Part shown: piece after piece, positions 26,689-37,100 of the stretch
Position numbering within the stretch: the first letter of the stretch is position 1
Layout of the letters: every line of letters begins with the position of its first letter
Source of the DNA: Lachnospiraceae bacterium
GTDB lineage: Bacteria > Bacillota > Clostridia > Lachnospirales > Lachnospiraceae
Assembly (NCBI GenBank): GCA_017542245.1
Contig: JAFXXN010000029.1
Span: 142,041-206,040, forward strand
DNA length: 64,000 nucleotides
Reading direction: 5' to 3'
Notes under the pieces: model-generated
Databases searched by the model: none
What the model was told of the DNA's origin: nothing
What the model saw: the letters and a program-made list of their open reading frames with translations, nothing else
Translations under genes and position numbers: made by a program

Positions 26689-26922
26689 TTAAGCTACGAT
26701 AAAAGGCTTTAAGCTCTCTAAGATCTCATCAATCTGATCCTCTGAATGGATATTAAGCTCGATTGACTTTGAAAGATCAAGTGAGAAGATACCCATAATG
26801 GATTTAGCATCTATAACATATCTCCCCGAAACAAGATCGAAATCCGACTCGTATTTTGTAACTGTGTTTACAAACGACTTAACTGCATCGATAGAATTCA
26901 AACTGATTTTAACTGTTTTCAT
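26689..26922 (-). CDS. HPr-like protein lacking the phosphorylatable histidine
   Basis: 77 residues with the length and fold pattern of HPr. KSIMGIFSLDLSKS corresponds to the HPr segment around the regulatory serine (KSIMGVMSLG in typical HPr). The N-terminal active-site region, usually GLHARPA with His15, reads ISLNSIDAVKSF and has no histidine. It therefore should not relay phosphate in the PTS. A regulatory role through the serine region is possible (inference). It has its own - strand promoter and RBS (GAAAGGAG) and sits alone between convergent and divergent neighbours. Confidence 0.82.
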   Translation of the reverse strand: MKTVKISLNSIDAVKSFVNTVTKYESDFDLVSGRYVIDAKSIMGIFSLDLSKSIELNIHSEDQIDEILESLKPFIVA

Positions 26923-26975
26923 TTTAACTTTCTCCTTTCGAAAATATACTTTTTAGGATTTTTCCTTACGAGCAT

Positions 26976-27004
26976 AGTATAGCTTTACTTTAGGATAATG
27001 TCAA
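26976..27004 (-). promoter_or_regulatory. SigA-type promoter for the HPr-like gene
   Basis: On the - strand: TTGACA, 17-nt spacer, TATACT, about 55 nt before the start codon. The divergent interval 27005-27170 is AT-rich; I see no clear motif in it. Confidence 0.88.
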
Positions 27005-27170
27005 CACTAAGAAGTACCAAAATTTGTGTATTTTTCAAAAAATATATTATTTAATTTTATATCTGTTTTAGAATTAATGGAATTTTTGTTTGTGCATTTT
27101 TTACAATTTATGCTGTAAAACATAAATAATTGCAGATATCTTTATAACAAAACAGAAGATGCGGAGCAGC

Positions 27171-27215
27171 GTTATGTTACCGAGGAAACACAGAAGGCGT
27201 TTTCGAGGTGACATT
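27171..27215 (+). repeat. REP-like element, family B
   Basis: GTTACCGAGGAAACACAGAA then GGCGTTTTCGAGGTGACATT. It is preceded by GATGCGGAGCAGC, as in the copy at 26571. It ends 36 nt before the mtaB start. Confidence 0.85.
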
Positions 27216-27251
27216 ATAATAATTAATAATGAATTTTAACAGGAGGCTATA

Positions 27252-28637
27252 ATGGCTCTGAAAGCGGCACTTTTATCATTGGGATGCAAGGTGAACTCAT
27301 ATGAGACCGAAAAAATACGTGAAGACATGATCCTTGCTGGTTTTGAAATAGTTGATTTTACCGAAAAAGCCGATGTTTATATAGTAAATACCTGTTCGGT
27401 AACCAATATAGCCGACAGAAAATCGCGTCAGATGCTGCATAAAGCCAAAAGCATAAATCCTAAAGCATTGGTTGTGGCTACCGGCTGTTATGTTCAGACT
27501 GCGGAAAAAGACGAAAGATTAAATGATGCAGCAGATATCATAATCGGAAATAATCATAAAGGGAGCATAGCTGAAACAATCATGGCTCATATATCATCTG
27601 CAGCAGATGACATTAACCTTTTGGACGATATCGCTAAAGAATGTGAGGTCGAAAACTTTTCTATAAATGACTATTCGGAAAGAAGCAGGGCATTTGTCAG
27701 GATTGAAGACGGATGTAATCAGTTTTGCTCATATTGTATAATACCGTATGCAAGAGGGCGTGTACGTTCAAGAAGCGAAGAAGATATTATTTCTGAAGTA
27801 AAAGTACTTGCCGAAAAAGGCTTTAAAGAGATTGTTATAACCGGTATACATATTTCTTCATACGGAATGAAAAATTATGAATCGGGCTTAAAAAATGAAG
27901 AATGGGATTCAAAACCGCTGCTTAAACTTGTGCAGGAACTCGACAAAATAAAAGGTATTGAACGTATAAGACTTGGGTCTTTGGAACCAAGGATCATTAG
28001 CAGAGAATTTGCTGTCGGATTAAAAGAGATCAAAAGTTTTTGCCCGCATTTTCATTTGTCACTTCAAAGTGGATGTGATTCTGTGCTGAAAAGGATGAAC
28101 AGGCATTATACGGCCGAAGATTTTCTTGAACGATGCAGAATATTAAGGGAAGTATTTGATGATCCGGCGATAACTACCGATGTAATAGTCGGATTCCCTT
28201 CTGAGACTGAAGAAGAGTTTAAAGAGTCCGCCGATATGTTAAAGCAGGCAGCATTTTCAAAAATGCATATTTTTAAATATTCCAGGCGCAAGGGAACCGT
28301 TGCAGACAGAATGCCCGGACAACTTACAGAAAAGGTAAAACACGAGCGAAGCCTTGTATTACAGGAGCTTGACAATAAAATGCATTTTGATTATGCATCT
28401 CATTTTAAAGGAAAGACTGTTAAAGTGCTAATAGAGGAAGAAGACGGAGATGAAATGTCAGGGCTTACAGAGAGATATATGAATGTAAAGATATCAAAAA
28501 ACACAGGCGTTTTTAGATTCCCTGATGTTCCGAATGACATGAATACAGAGTTATCTGCTGATAACAGTTATATAAATCATATAGCAGAGGTAAAAATAAC
28601 AGATGTATCGGAGGACGGTATATTGATCTCAAAGTAA
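27252..28637 (+). CDS. mtaB: tRNA t6A37 methylthiotransferase MtaB
   Basis: 461 residues. A radical SAM methylthiotransferase that converts t6A37 to ms2t6A37 in ANN-decoding tRNAs. The N-terminal UPF0004 domain has its three cluster cysteines in LSLGCKVN, VNTCSVTN and ATGCYVQ. The radical SAM motif CNQFCSYCIIPYARG binds the second cluster. A C-terminal TRAM-like region (~385-460) binds RNA. The MtaB class rather than MiaB or RimO is called from the LSLGCKVNSYETE start. RBS AGGAGG precedes the ATG. Confidence 0.93.
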   Translation: MALKAALLSLGCKVNSYETEKIREDMILAGFEIVDFTEKADVYIVNTCSVTNIADRKSRQMLHKAKSINPKALVVATGCYVQTAEKDERLNDAADIIIGNNHKGSIAETIMAHISSAADDINLLDDIAKECEVENFSINDYSERSRAFVRIEDGCNQFCSYCIIPYARGRVRSRSEEDIISEVKVLAEKGFKEIVITGIHISSYGMKNYESGLKNEEWDSKPLLKLVQELDKIKGIERIRLGSLEPRIISREFAVGLKEIKSFCPHFHLSLQSGCDSVLKRMNRHYTAEDFLERCRILREVFDDPAITTDVIVGFPSETEEEFKESADMLKQAAFSKMHIFKYSRRKGTVADRMPGQLTEKVKHERSLVLQELDNKMHFDYASHFKGKTVKVLIEEEDGDEMSGLTERYMNVKISKNTGVFRFPDVPNDMNTELSADNSYINHIAEVKITDVSEDGILISK

Positions 28638-28758
28638 ATCCTATATCCGGATATAGAACCGGATATAGAACCGAGTATAGATTTGAGTAATAGGTCTGAG
28701 CATAAATCTGAGTATAGATTAAAATATCGTAAAATATTTGAAAATGCTAAAAAAGTAC

Positions 28759-28787
28759 TTGAAAAGACAAACATTCTCGGTTATAAT
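28759..28787 (+). promoter_or_regulatory. SigA-type promoter for ireB-ruvX operon
   Basis: -35 TTGAAA within AAAAAAGTACTTGAAAA, 17-nt spacer, -10 TATAAT, about 68 nt before the ireB start. Upstream, 28645-28720 holds imperfect CCGGATATAGAA-like short repeats with no recognised role. Confidence 0.85.
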
Positions 28788-28854
28788 ATTATGATGCGAA
28801 AGGTTGAGCTTTGCTCGATTTTAAGATGATAATTAAGAAAGGCCGCATTCATAT

Positions 28855-29145
28855 ATGACAGATGCGGAAAATGGGTATTTAACAATGGAATCAAGAGGCG
28901 ACACACAATATTTCAGACCTGTAAAGGAAACAGAGAACCTCGTTAAGGATACTATCTCAGATGTTTATCTTGCTCTTACTCAGAAAGGTTACAATCCTGT
29001 AAGTCAGATAGTAGGATATATTATGTCCGGAGACCCTACATATATTACAAGCCACAATGGTGCAAGAAGCCAGATAATGCGTGTTGAAAGAGATGAGATC
29101 ATAGAGGAGCTTCTTAAAGAATACATTGACATTAATTTCAAATAA
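28855..29145 (+). CDS. ireB: IreB family regulatory phosphoprotein (UPF0297)
   Basis: 96 residues, full length. In Enterococcus the homologue is phosphorylated by the Ser/Thr kinase IreK and limits cephalosporin resistance. Family segments include LTQKGYNPVSQIVGYIMSGDPTYITSHNGAR. It sits immediately before ruvX and DUF1292, the order conserved across Firmicutes. AAGAAAGG precedes the ATG. No IreK/IreP genes are in the window. Confidence 0.93.
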   Translation: MTDAENGYLTMESRGDTQYFRPVKETENLVKDTISDVYLALTQKGYNPVSQIVGYIMSGDPTYITSHNGARSQIMRVERDEIIEELLKEYIDINFK

Positions 29146-29160
29146 TTATCCGGGTATATA

Positions 29161-29604
29161 ATGGGCAGAATAATAGGACTTGATTTTGGTGGAATGACGT
29201 GCGGGGTGGCTATAAGCGATCCTCTTTTACTGACGGCTCAGCCGATAGAGACAATAAGACGTACTCATGAAAATAAGCTGAGGAAAACCTTGGCACGTAT
29301 AGAAGAACTTATAGCTGAATATGAAGTTGAAAAATGCGTGATAGGACTTCCTAAAAAACTTGACGGAACAGAAGGCGACAGAGTTGAAAAAACTAAAGCG
29401 TTTGCTTCTGATGTTGAGAGAAGGACCGGACTTGAAGTGATACTGTGGGATGAAAGACTGACCACAGTTGAAGCTTCCAGGGCACTTAATGCGGCAGGAC
29501 TTAATTATGAAGAAAAAAGCAGGGTTGTAGACAAACTTGCAGCCTCTCTTATCTTGCAGAATTATCTTGATTATTTATCAAATTGTGCCAAAAGCGGATC
29601 ATGA
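29161..29604 (+). CDS. ruvX: Holliday junction resolvase-like RuvX/YqgF
   Basis: 147 residues, RNase H-like fold. YqgF proteins act in 16S rRNA 5'-end maturation and/or Holliday-junction resolution. Motifs: [16 protein letters not shown] at the N-terminus (first catalytic Asp), [15 protein letters not shown], and [10 protein letters not shown] with the later acidic residues. It lies 15 nt after ireB in the same transcript. Confidence 0.93.
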   Translation: MGRIIGLDFGGMTCGVAISDPLLLTAQPIETIRRTHENKLRKTLARIEELIAEYEVEKCVIGLPKKLDGTEGDRVEKTKAFASDVERRTGLEVILWDERLTTVEASRALNAAGLNYEEKSRVVDKLAASLILQNYLDYLSNCAKSGS

Positions 29605-29648
29605 TTTTTTAGGATATCGGCTTTATTATCAGAATGGGAGACATTGCC

Positions 29649-29933
29649 ATGAGTGAAAAAAATGATAACAGAATGATCAAATTTACAACTGACGACGGCA
29701 TTGAAATTGATCTTTATGCCATAGCTGATACAAAGCTGAACGGAAAAAACTACATACTTGTATCTGACAGTGAAGATGATATGGAAGCGAATGCCTACAT
29801 TTTAAAAGAGCTTGCTTCTGATAACAAAGAGGTTGCATATGATCTAGTTGTTGATGAAAAAGAACTGAATGCTGTCGGAGAGATTTTTAATGAATTGCTT
29901 GAAGATGTCGACATTGTAGAGGATGTTGACTAA
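29649..29933 (+). CDS. DUF1292 family protein (YrzB-like)
   Basis: 94 residues, strongly acidic. The pattern IKFTTDDGIEIDLYAIADTKLNGKNYILVSD is the DUF1292 signature. The function is unknown, but the gene is almost always linked to ireB-ruvX. The start at 29649 is favoured because GGGAG lies eight bases upstream; an earlier ATG at 29634 overlaps that RBS. Confidence 0.88.
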   Translation: MSEKNDNRMIKFTTDDGIEIDLYAIADTKLNGKNYILVSDSEDDMEANAYILKELASDNKEVAYDLVVDEKELNAVGEIFNELLEDVDIVEDVD

Positions 29934-29960
29934 GATTTATATATTGATTTGGAGAAGAAA

Positions 29961-31643
29961 TTGAATAAACAGAATGAAACAGCGGAAGTAAAAGTTCCGT
30001 CAGTTAAAGTCATCCCTTTAGGTGGACTTGAACAGATCGGTATGAACATAACCGCTTTTGAATATAATGATACCATAATCGTTGTAGATTGCGGTATTGC
30101 CTTTCCTGAAGATGATATGCTCGGGATAGATCTTGTTATTCCGGATATTACATATTTGACAGAAAATATTGATAAAGTTAAAGGATTCTTTATTACACAC
30201 GGACATGAGGATCATATAGGAGCACTTCCATATGTTTTAAAGGATGTCTGCGTTCCTGTTTACGGAACATGCCTTACTACAGCTCTTATCGAAAACAGAT
30301 TGAAAGAGCATGAAATGCCAAAAAAGGTTAAAATAAAAACCGTAAAATACGGGCAGAGTGTTTCTGTAGGTGATTTCAGAGTAGAATTTATAAGAACCAA
30401 TCACAGTATAGCCGATGCCGCAGCGCTTGCGATTTTTACGCCTGCAGGAATTATTGTACATACGGGTGATTTTAAGGTAGACTTTACTCCGGTTTACGGC
30501 GAAACTATTGATCTGCCGAGATTTGCCGAGTTGGGCAAAAAGGGAGTTCTTGCGTTATTATGCGACAGTACGAATGTCCTCCGTCCCGGTTATACAATGT
30601 CTGAGAAAACTGTCGGCCGAACCTTTGATACCATTTTTTTAGAGAACGGCGACCGACGTATAATAGTAGCTACATTTTCTACCAATGTAGACCGCGTACA
30701 GCAGATAATTAATTCAGCTGAAAAATACGGAAGAAAAGTTGTTGTTGAAGGCAGGAGCATGGTAAACGTCATAACAACTGCCTGTGATTTAGGATATATC
30801 ACCAAGAAGGATAATACGATAATCCCTATAGAGCAGATGAAGAGCTATAAGGATGAAAAAACGGTCATCATTACTACCGGAAGTCAGGGAGAAGCTATGG
30901 CTGCATTATCCCGTATGGCTGCAAATATCCATAAAAAAGTAACCATAAAGCCGGGAGATGTTGTAATTTTCAGTTCATCGGCCATACCCGGAAATGAAAA
31001 GAATATATTTAAGGTAATAAATGAACTTTCAATGATCGGAGCTAAGGTTATATTCCAGGACGCACATGTCTCAGGACATGCATGCCAGGAAGAAATCAAG
31101 CTTTTATATTCACTTACTAAACCCAAATACGCAATTCCTATCCACGGTGAATACAGATTCCTTGTGGCGCATAAGGAACTTGCAGTTAATATGGGCGTTG
31201 AAAAAGATAATGTATTTATTCTTTCATCAGGCGATGTTCTTGAACTGTCCGAGGAAGAAGGTAAACTTACCGACAAGGTAAAAGTCGGAGCAGTTATGGT
31301 AGACGGACTTGGTGTCGGTGATGTAGGAAATATTGTACTGCATGACCGTCAGCAGCTTTCCGAAAGTGGACTTATAGCTGTTTCGATCACTTTTGATTCC
31401 GCAACAGGAGAAGTACTTGCCGGCCCCGAAATTTCGTCAAGAGGATTTGTCTATGTCAAGGAAGCCGAAGAACTTATAGAAGCGTTGGAAGGCGAAGCTC
31501 TTGCAACTTTAAATATGATAAGGGATCGCGGTATTACAGATCAGAATAAAATGAAATCGGTTATAAGAGACGATTTAGCTGATTTCTTATGGAAGAGGAT
31601 GAAGAGGAGACCTATTATCCTGCCTATTTTCATGGAGGTCTAA
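29961..31643 (+). CDS. rnj: Ribonuclease J
   Basis: About 560 residues. A metallo-beta-lactamase/beta-CASP ribonuclease with 5'-3' exo- and endonuclease activity in mRNA decay and rRNA maturation. The zinc site is visible in FITHGHEDHIGALPYV and HTGDFKVDFTP. The beta-CASP region has TTGSQGE and VSGHACQEE, and there is a C-terminal domain. TTG at 29961 is chosen because GGAG lies six bases upstream; the TTG at 29949 sits on top of that site. There is a single rnj copy in this window. Confidence 0.93.
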   Translation: MNKQNETAEVKVPSVKVIPLGGLEQIGMNITAFEYNDTIIVVDCGIAFPEDDMLGIDLVIPDITYLTENIDKVKGFFITHGHEDHIGALPYVLKDVCVPVYGTCLTTALIENRLKEHEMPKKVKIKTVKYGQSVSVGDFRVEFIRTNHSIADAAALAIFTPAGIIVHTGDFKVDFTPVYGETIDLPRFAELGKKGVLALLCDSTNVLRPGYTMSEKTVGRTFDTIFLENGDRRIIVATFSTNVDRVQQIINSAEKYGRKVVVEGRSMVNVITTACDLGYITKKDNTIIPIEQMKSYKDEKTVIITTGSQGEAMAALSRMAANIHKKVTIKPGDVVIFSSSAIPGNEKNIFKVINELSMIGAKVIFQDAHVSGHACQEEIKLLYSLTKPKYAIPIHGEYRFLVAHKELAVNMGVEKDNVFILSSGDVLELSEEEGKLTDKVKVGAVMVDGLGVGDVGNIVLHDRQQLSESGLIAVSITFDSATGEVLAGPEISSRGFVYVKEAEELIEALEGEALATLNMIRDRGITDQNKMKSVIRDDLADFLWKRMKRRPIILPIFMEV

Positions 31644-32132
31644 ATGAGCAATATGAACAGTTCCGTTCATAAAGGAACAGGAAGATCATCGGGAATAAGA
31701 GTTTTACTTAGAATGTCGGGGGGATTTTTACAAATCTGTCTGAATATCTTTATATACGCCGTGATCATATTTTTTGTAGTAAAAGCAGTTCATTATACAT
31801 ATGATTTTGCGTATAGGATATTTGGAGATGTATCTGTTGAAGTTGAACCCGGCAGGGATGTTAAAATACTTATTTTAAAAGGTGAGTCCACTATGAATGT
31901 GGCCACGAAACTTGAAACCAACAAGCTGATACCCGACAGATATTCGTTTTTCTTAAAAGTTCAGATCGGTAATTTTGGTTCCGATGAAAATAAGAAAAAA
32001 TATGAAATTATGGGCGGAACGTATGTACTTAACACTTCTATGAATTATGATGAGATACTGGCGGTCATAACAGATGCCAAGAACTCCATCGAAGGCGAGA
32101 TAAGTGTCGAGGAGGCTGAAAATTCGCCATGA
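31644..32132 (+). CDS. MltG-like N-terminal domain membrane protein, no catalytic domain
   Basis: 162 residues. Residues ~30-55 form one transmembrane helix. Residues ~70-145 resemble the first, LysM-like part of the endolytic transglycosylase MltG (VEPGRDVKILILKGESTMNV, GGTYVLNTSMNYDEIL). The protein ends there, so the lytic domain with the catalytic Glu is missing. In Bacillus the gene at this place in the operon (before trmR) encodes full MltG. It overlaps trmR by 4 nt and follows rnj directly. A structural or regulatory envelope role is an inference. Confidence 0.75.
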   Translation: MSNMNSSVHKGTGRSSGIRVLLRMSGGFLQICLNIFIYAVIIFFVVKAVHYTYDFAYRIFGDVSVEVEPGRDVKILILKGESTMNVATKLETNKLIPDRYSFFLKVQIGNFGSDENKKKYEIMGGTYVLNTSMNYDEILAVITDAKNSIEGEISVEEAENSP

Positions 32133-32809
32133 TAACAGACGAACATATAGAGAGTTATATTAACTCTTTAGCTCCTGATATACCAAAAGAACTTGATAAT
32201 CTTGAACAATGGGCACTTGATAATAAAGTGCCCATTATACGGAGAAGCATGCAGTCCCTCCTTAGTTTCCTTATAAAGACTCACAAACCAAAGAATATTT
32301 TGGAGATTGGTACAGCAATAGGATTTTCAGCTTTGTTTATGGAACACTGTTCACAGGAGGATTGCCGGATAACTACTATAGAGAAAGTTGAAATGAGACT
32401 TGTAAATGCAAGAAAAAATCTTGCAGGGCATTCCAGAATATCTCTTTGTGAAGGCGATGCAGAAGATATACTAAATAAGTTTTCTAACGATCATACCAAA
32501 AGATATGATTTTATTTTTTTAGATGCAGCAAAAGGACAGTATCTCAAGTACCTTGAATATATCAGAAAGATATTGATCAAGGGCGGAATGCTTGTTACGG
32601 ATAATGTTCTTCTTGAAGGCTCTATTGCAGAGTCTAAGTTTTCAATAGAAAGAAGAAACCGTACCATACATATGAGAATGCGGGAATATCTCAATGAACT
32701 GACACATTGTGAAGATTTTGATACTGTAATTCTTCCGGTAGGAGATGGCGTCGCGGTTTCCGTGTATAACAAAATTGAAGATACAGAGCATCATTTTGTT
32801 ACCAATTAA
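32129..32809 (+). CDS. trmR: tRNA 5-hydroxyuridine methyltransferase TrmR (class I O-methyltransferase)
   Basis: 226 residues, SAM-dependent O-methyltransferase of the COMT-like family: ILEIGTAIGFSALFM (SAM binding), YDFIFLDAAKGQY (metal Asp), VTDNVLL. By position (MltG-like gene before, U32 protein after) it corresponds to Bacillus YrrM/TrmR, which methylates ho5U34 to mo5U34 in tRNA. The start overlaps the preceding stop (ATGA). Its last codons and stop lie in a family B-like repeat, so the repeat has supplied the extreme C-terminus. Confidence 0.88.
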   Translation: MITDEHIESYINSLAPDIPKELDNLEQWALDNKVPIIRRSMQSLLSFLIKTHKPKNILEIGTAIGFSALFMEHCSQEDCRITTIEKVEMRLVNARKNLAGHSRISLCEGDAEDILNKFSNDHTKRYDFIFLDAAKGQYLKYLEYIRKILIKGGMLVTDNVLLEGSIAESKFSIERRNRTIHMRMREYLNELTHCEDFDTVILPVGDGVAVSVYNKIEDTEHHFVTN

Positions 32810-32839
32810 ACGCTGAAAGCTTTTTTTGGTGTATTGACA
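32791..32839 (+). repeat. REP-like element, family B, overlapping the trmR 3' end
   Basis: TTTTGTTACCAATTAAACGC then TGAAAGC ... GGTGTATTGACA, related to the copies at 26571 and 56449 but more diverged. The TAA stop of trmR (32807-32809) lies within it. It ends 17 nt before the trhP start. Confidence 0.6.
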
Positions 32840-32855
32840 TAATGGAGGCATTGTT

Positions 32856-34121
32856 TTGAAAAAACCTGAATTACTGATGCCTGCGGGCAGCTTTGAAATA
32901 CTAAAGACAGCATTCAGATTCGGTGCGGATGCGGTATATGTCGGCGGAGATATGTTCAGTCTTCGTGCCAAAGCTCATAATTTCAGTCTTGAAGAACTTA
33001 GAGAAGCTGTAAAATATACTCATTCGCTTAACAAAAAGATATATGTTACGGTTAATATCACTGCACACAACAAAGATATTGACGGAATACGTGAGTATCT
33101 TTCGGAATTGGAAGATATAAGACCCGATGCATTTATTATCAGTGACCCGGGTGTTATAATGCTCGCAAAAAAATATGCTCCGAGCGTTGAGATACATATT
33201 AGTACACAGGCAAACAATGTTAATTATCTGACTTTTCTGTTTTGGCAGCAACAGGGTGCTAAAAGAATTGTCACCGGAAGAGAACTGTCAATTTCTGAGA
33301 TAAAGGAAATCAGAGAAAACATTCCTGATGATCTGGAAATAGAAAGTTTTATTCATGGAGCAATGTGTATTTCATATTCGGGAAGATGTTTATTGAGCAA
33401 TTACTTTACCGGCAGAGATGCCAATCTGGGAGAATGTACCCATCCATGCAGATGGAAATACTACATCTCTGAGGAAACAAGACCCGGTGAGTTTTTCCCT
33501 ATAGAAGAAAATGACAGAGGAACATATATTTTTAATTCGAAAGATCTCTGTATGATTGATCATATACCTGAACTTATCGACGCAGGTATTGATTCATTCA
33601 AAATTGAAGGAAGAATGAAAACGGCTCTTTATGCCGCAACTATCGCAAGAGCCTACAGGATTGCCATAGATACATTTTTTGAAAGCGGGAATAAATACAA
33701 GAGAAACAGAGAAAAATATCTTAAAGAAATATCTAAATGTACCAACAGGATGTTTACAACCGGTTTTTATTTCGGAAAACCGGGCCAGGATTCCATGGTG
33801 TTCGGAGAAAGTACGTATGTCAAAGATTATGTATATCTGGGCACATTGGAATCAGTTGAAAGATTTAAGTATAATGATGGAAAAAATATCGGAGCAAAAT
33901 GTGAACTTATACAGAAAAACAAATTCTGTGTTGGAGATGAAATAGAAATCCTGTCTCCGGGCAATCTTAAAGAAAGATTTTGCAGAGTATTGAGAATCAC
34001 AGATACGGACGGAAAAGATATGCCAAGCTGTCCACACGCTTCTCAGCGTATAATAGTTTATTTAGATGTTTTACCGAAAGCCGGAGATTTGTTAAGAAGG
34101 GGACCTGTAAACGGAGGATAA
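32856..34121 (+). CDS. trhP: U32 family protein, TrhP-like tRNA U34 hydroxylation protein
   Basis: 421 residues. U32 'peptidases' of this type make 5-hydroxyuridine at tRNA position 34 from prephenate. They carry a 4Fe-4S cluster, and the conserved Cys pattern is visible in HGAMCISYSGRCLLSNYFTG and GECTHPCRW. The start motif ELLMPAGSFEILKTA and FNSKDLCMID, then FKIEGRMKT, are family hallmarks. Adjacency to trmR supports hydroxylation followed by methylation of U34. The start is TTG with GGAGG seven bases upstream. Confidence 0.9.
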   Translation: MKKPELLMPAGSFEILKTAFRFGADAVYVGGDMFSLRAKAHNFSLEELREAVKYTHSLNKKIYVTVNITAHNKDIDGIREYLSELEDIRPDAFIISDPGVIMLAKKYAPSVEIHISTQANNVNYLTFLFWQQQGAKRIVTGRELSISEIKEIRENIPDDLEIESFIHGAMCISYSGRCLLSNYFTGRDANLGECTHPCRWKYYISEETRPGEFFPIEENDRGTYIFNSKDLCMIDHIPELIDAGIDSFKIEGRMKTALYAATIARAYRIAIDTFFESGNKYKRNREKYLKEISKCTNRMFTTGFYFGKPGQDSMVFGESTYVKDYVYLGTLESVERFKYNDGKNIGAKCELIQKNKFCVGDEIEILSPGNLKERFCRVLRITDTDGKDMPSCPHASQRIIVYLDVLPKAGDLLRRGPVNGG

Positions 34122-34123
34122 TG

Positions 34124-37100
34124 ATGCAGAAGCTATCAAGACTTATGATAAAGAATTTAGCAGCCGATGATATGAATTATTACCGGGGCATATTTCTTTA
34201 TCGCAGCGGACAGGTAAAGAACATTTCCGTTATAAGAACAACCGGACAGATAAGGATTCAGGTAAATGATGTTTTTGAATATACGGTTTTGATCGATGAC
34301 AACGAAGAGGGAGAGATAGTTCATTCATGTAATTGTGCGCATGCGATAAAGGATCATGAGGGAAGTGCCTGCAAGCATACTATTGCGGGTCTTTTTGCGC
34401 TTCTAAAGATACAGGAAAAAGAAAAAATGTCGAAGCTTCCGACTCCGGAGGATAAAAGAGCATGCTCTGTACTTGATTTTTTCCAGTCACAGGAGGATCT
34501 GAATTTCCCAAAGACGGTTTTTCATATAGAACCGGTGATAACTGTATCTGAAATATTGGGAAGACCTGAGGCGAATGCATTTCTTTCAATAAGAGCCGGT
34601 AAGGATAAATTATACAAAGTTCAGACCATAAAGAAGTTTTTAACGGATTATCTTAAACAAATTGATATTAATCTCGGAAAAGATTTTACCTTTGTTTCCC
34701 GTGAATGCGAATTTGACAGGACTTCGCAGAACATCCTTGATTTTATGCTTGAAATCTACCAGATTTTCGGTATGGATGAAAGCATAGACAGCAAGAAGAT
34801 TTTCTTTAAGTCATCCATAGTTATAAATCAGGCACTTCTTATCAAGCTGCTAAATCTGATGGGAAGAAATACGTTTACTCTTAACCTGTATGGTAAAAAC
34901 TACGATAATGTACGTGTTTTTAAAGAAAACCCTAACATAAAATATGACCTGGATATAGTTGAAGACACTATCATGTTTGATTACAGGGATAAAGAAGCAG
35001 TTTTACCGCTTTCAAAGAACGGGGATCTTATATATTATAATGGCGCTGTTTTTATACCTACAACGCAGTTTAAAAGAAATTATGCTCCTTTTTTTAATGC
35101 TTTGGGAGCAGATAAGCCTGCCTTGCTTTTCAGAGGAGAAAACAAACAGCGTTTTCTTGAAGAGGTTCTTCCAAAAATCGGTGACAGCATGGATATTGAG
35201 ATTCCTGAAGAACTTCAGGACAGATATATTTCACCGGAATTTAAAGCAGCTATATATTTTGACAGGTATAACAACGGTATTAAGGCGGATGTTCATTTTA
35301 TTTACGATAAATTTGAATTCAGCTGTTTTGAAAATCCAAATTCGGATTATTATATAATCATTAGACAGAAAGAAAAAGAAGACCGTCTTAAAGAAAGAAT
35401 GGAAAACTACGGTTTTGAACCCAGAAGCAATTTTTATCTGTTAAAATCCGAATCTGCAATATATGATTTCCTGCTTAGCGAGAAAAAAGATCTTTTGGAA
35501 CTTGCGGATATGTATTATTCAGAAGATTTCAGGAGATTAAAGATCAGAACCGGCGGTAATTTCAATATCGGACTTCGCGTCAGCAGTAAGATGGACCTTC
35601 TCGAAATGAGTTTTGACTTTGAAAACATGAGTCATGAGGAACTCAAAGCTTTATTCAGAGCATTGAAGGTAAGAAAGAAATATTACAGAATGTATGACGG
35701 AAGTTTTATCAATCTCCAGGACGGAGATATGGAAAGACTTTCGGATATACTGGATAATCTTGGCGTTACATCCAAAAACATAGATGATACAGGTATTAAA
35801 TTAAGCAAGAGTAATGCGTTTTATCTTGATGACGCCCTTGAAAAGAGCGGATTTAAGGTTACAAAGAACGAAGAATTTATTGAATTAATTGACAAAATAA
35901 CCAATTCAGAGACTCAGAGCTTTGAAATGCCCGATAATATCAATGCTGAGCTTAGGACTTATCAGGTACTTGGATATAAATGGATGATGACTCTTGCGTC
36001 CAACAGTCTCGGCGGGATACTTGCGGATGATATGGGCCTTGGAAAAACACTTCAGGCTATATGCTACATATCGGGAAAAATCAGGGAATGTGAAGCTCAT
36101 TTGCATGAACAGTTTTTGATCGTATGTCCGAGTTCGATTATTTATAACTGGATGGATGAGATAAGCAATTTTGCTCCGGACATTAAATGTCTTGTAGTAG
36201 TGGGAACTCCGCCCGAAAGATGTAAGATGATTGAGAACGGAAAGGATTATGATGTACTTATCACATCCTATCCGCTAATGAGAAGAGATGTTCAGTTCTA
36301 TAAAAAAATCTGCTTCAATACTATTTTTCTCGATGAAGCACAGTTTATAAAAAATGCAGCTTCACTTAATGCTCAGTCTGTTAAGCAGTTAAACGCTAGG
36401 CACAGATTTGCGCTTACAGGCACGCCTATAGAAAACTCTCTTTCGGAGCTTTGGTCACTGTTTGATTACATAATGCCGAATTTCCTGATGACTCACAGCC
36501 GTTTTGTCATGAGGTATGAGAAACCTATCATAAACGGAGATGAAAAAGCAGTATCAGATTTAAATTCGAGAATAAGACCGTTTATATTAAGACGTATGAA
36601 AAAGGATGTTCTTAACGATCTTCCTGATAAGCTTGAGGAAAAGATGCTTACCGATCTCACTGATGAACAAAGAAAGGTTTACCTTTCATATATGAGTGAG
36701 CTTAAATCCGATATATTTGGCGAGATAAATGAAAACGGAATAGAAAAGAGCAGGATAAAAATACTGGCTGCACTTACAAGATTAAGGCAGATCTGCTGCC
36801 ATCCGTCGACATTCCTTTCAAATTACAAAGGAGGCAGCGGAAAACTTGATCTGCTTATGCAGCAGCTCAACAATGCCATCGCAAACGGACATAGGACAAT
36901 TGTATTTTCTCAGTTTACAGGTATGCTGGAGATAATAAGGCATGAACTTGACCTAAAAGAGATAGAATTCTTTTATCTTGACGGTTCAACTCCGCCTAAG
37001 GAAAGACTTAAGATGGTCAAGGAATTTAATGACGGTAAGAATCAGGTCTTCTTGATATCTCTTAAAGCAGGCGGGACAGGACTTAACCTGACCGGTGCCG

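Noticed and set aside
28645-28720. Short ATAGA-containing repeats as a regulatory array
   Set aside because: Only a few imperfect units are present between mtaB and the ireB promoter; likely low-complexity slippage, with no recognised binding motif.
33980-34123. Longer start of the SNF2 gene overlapping trhP
   Set aside because: The extension lies inside trhP in another frame and lacks similarity; GGAGG precedes the ATG at 34124.
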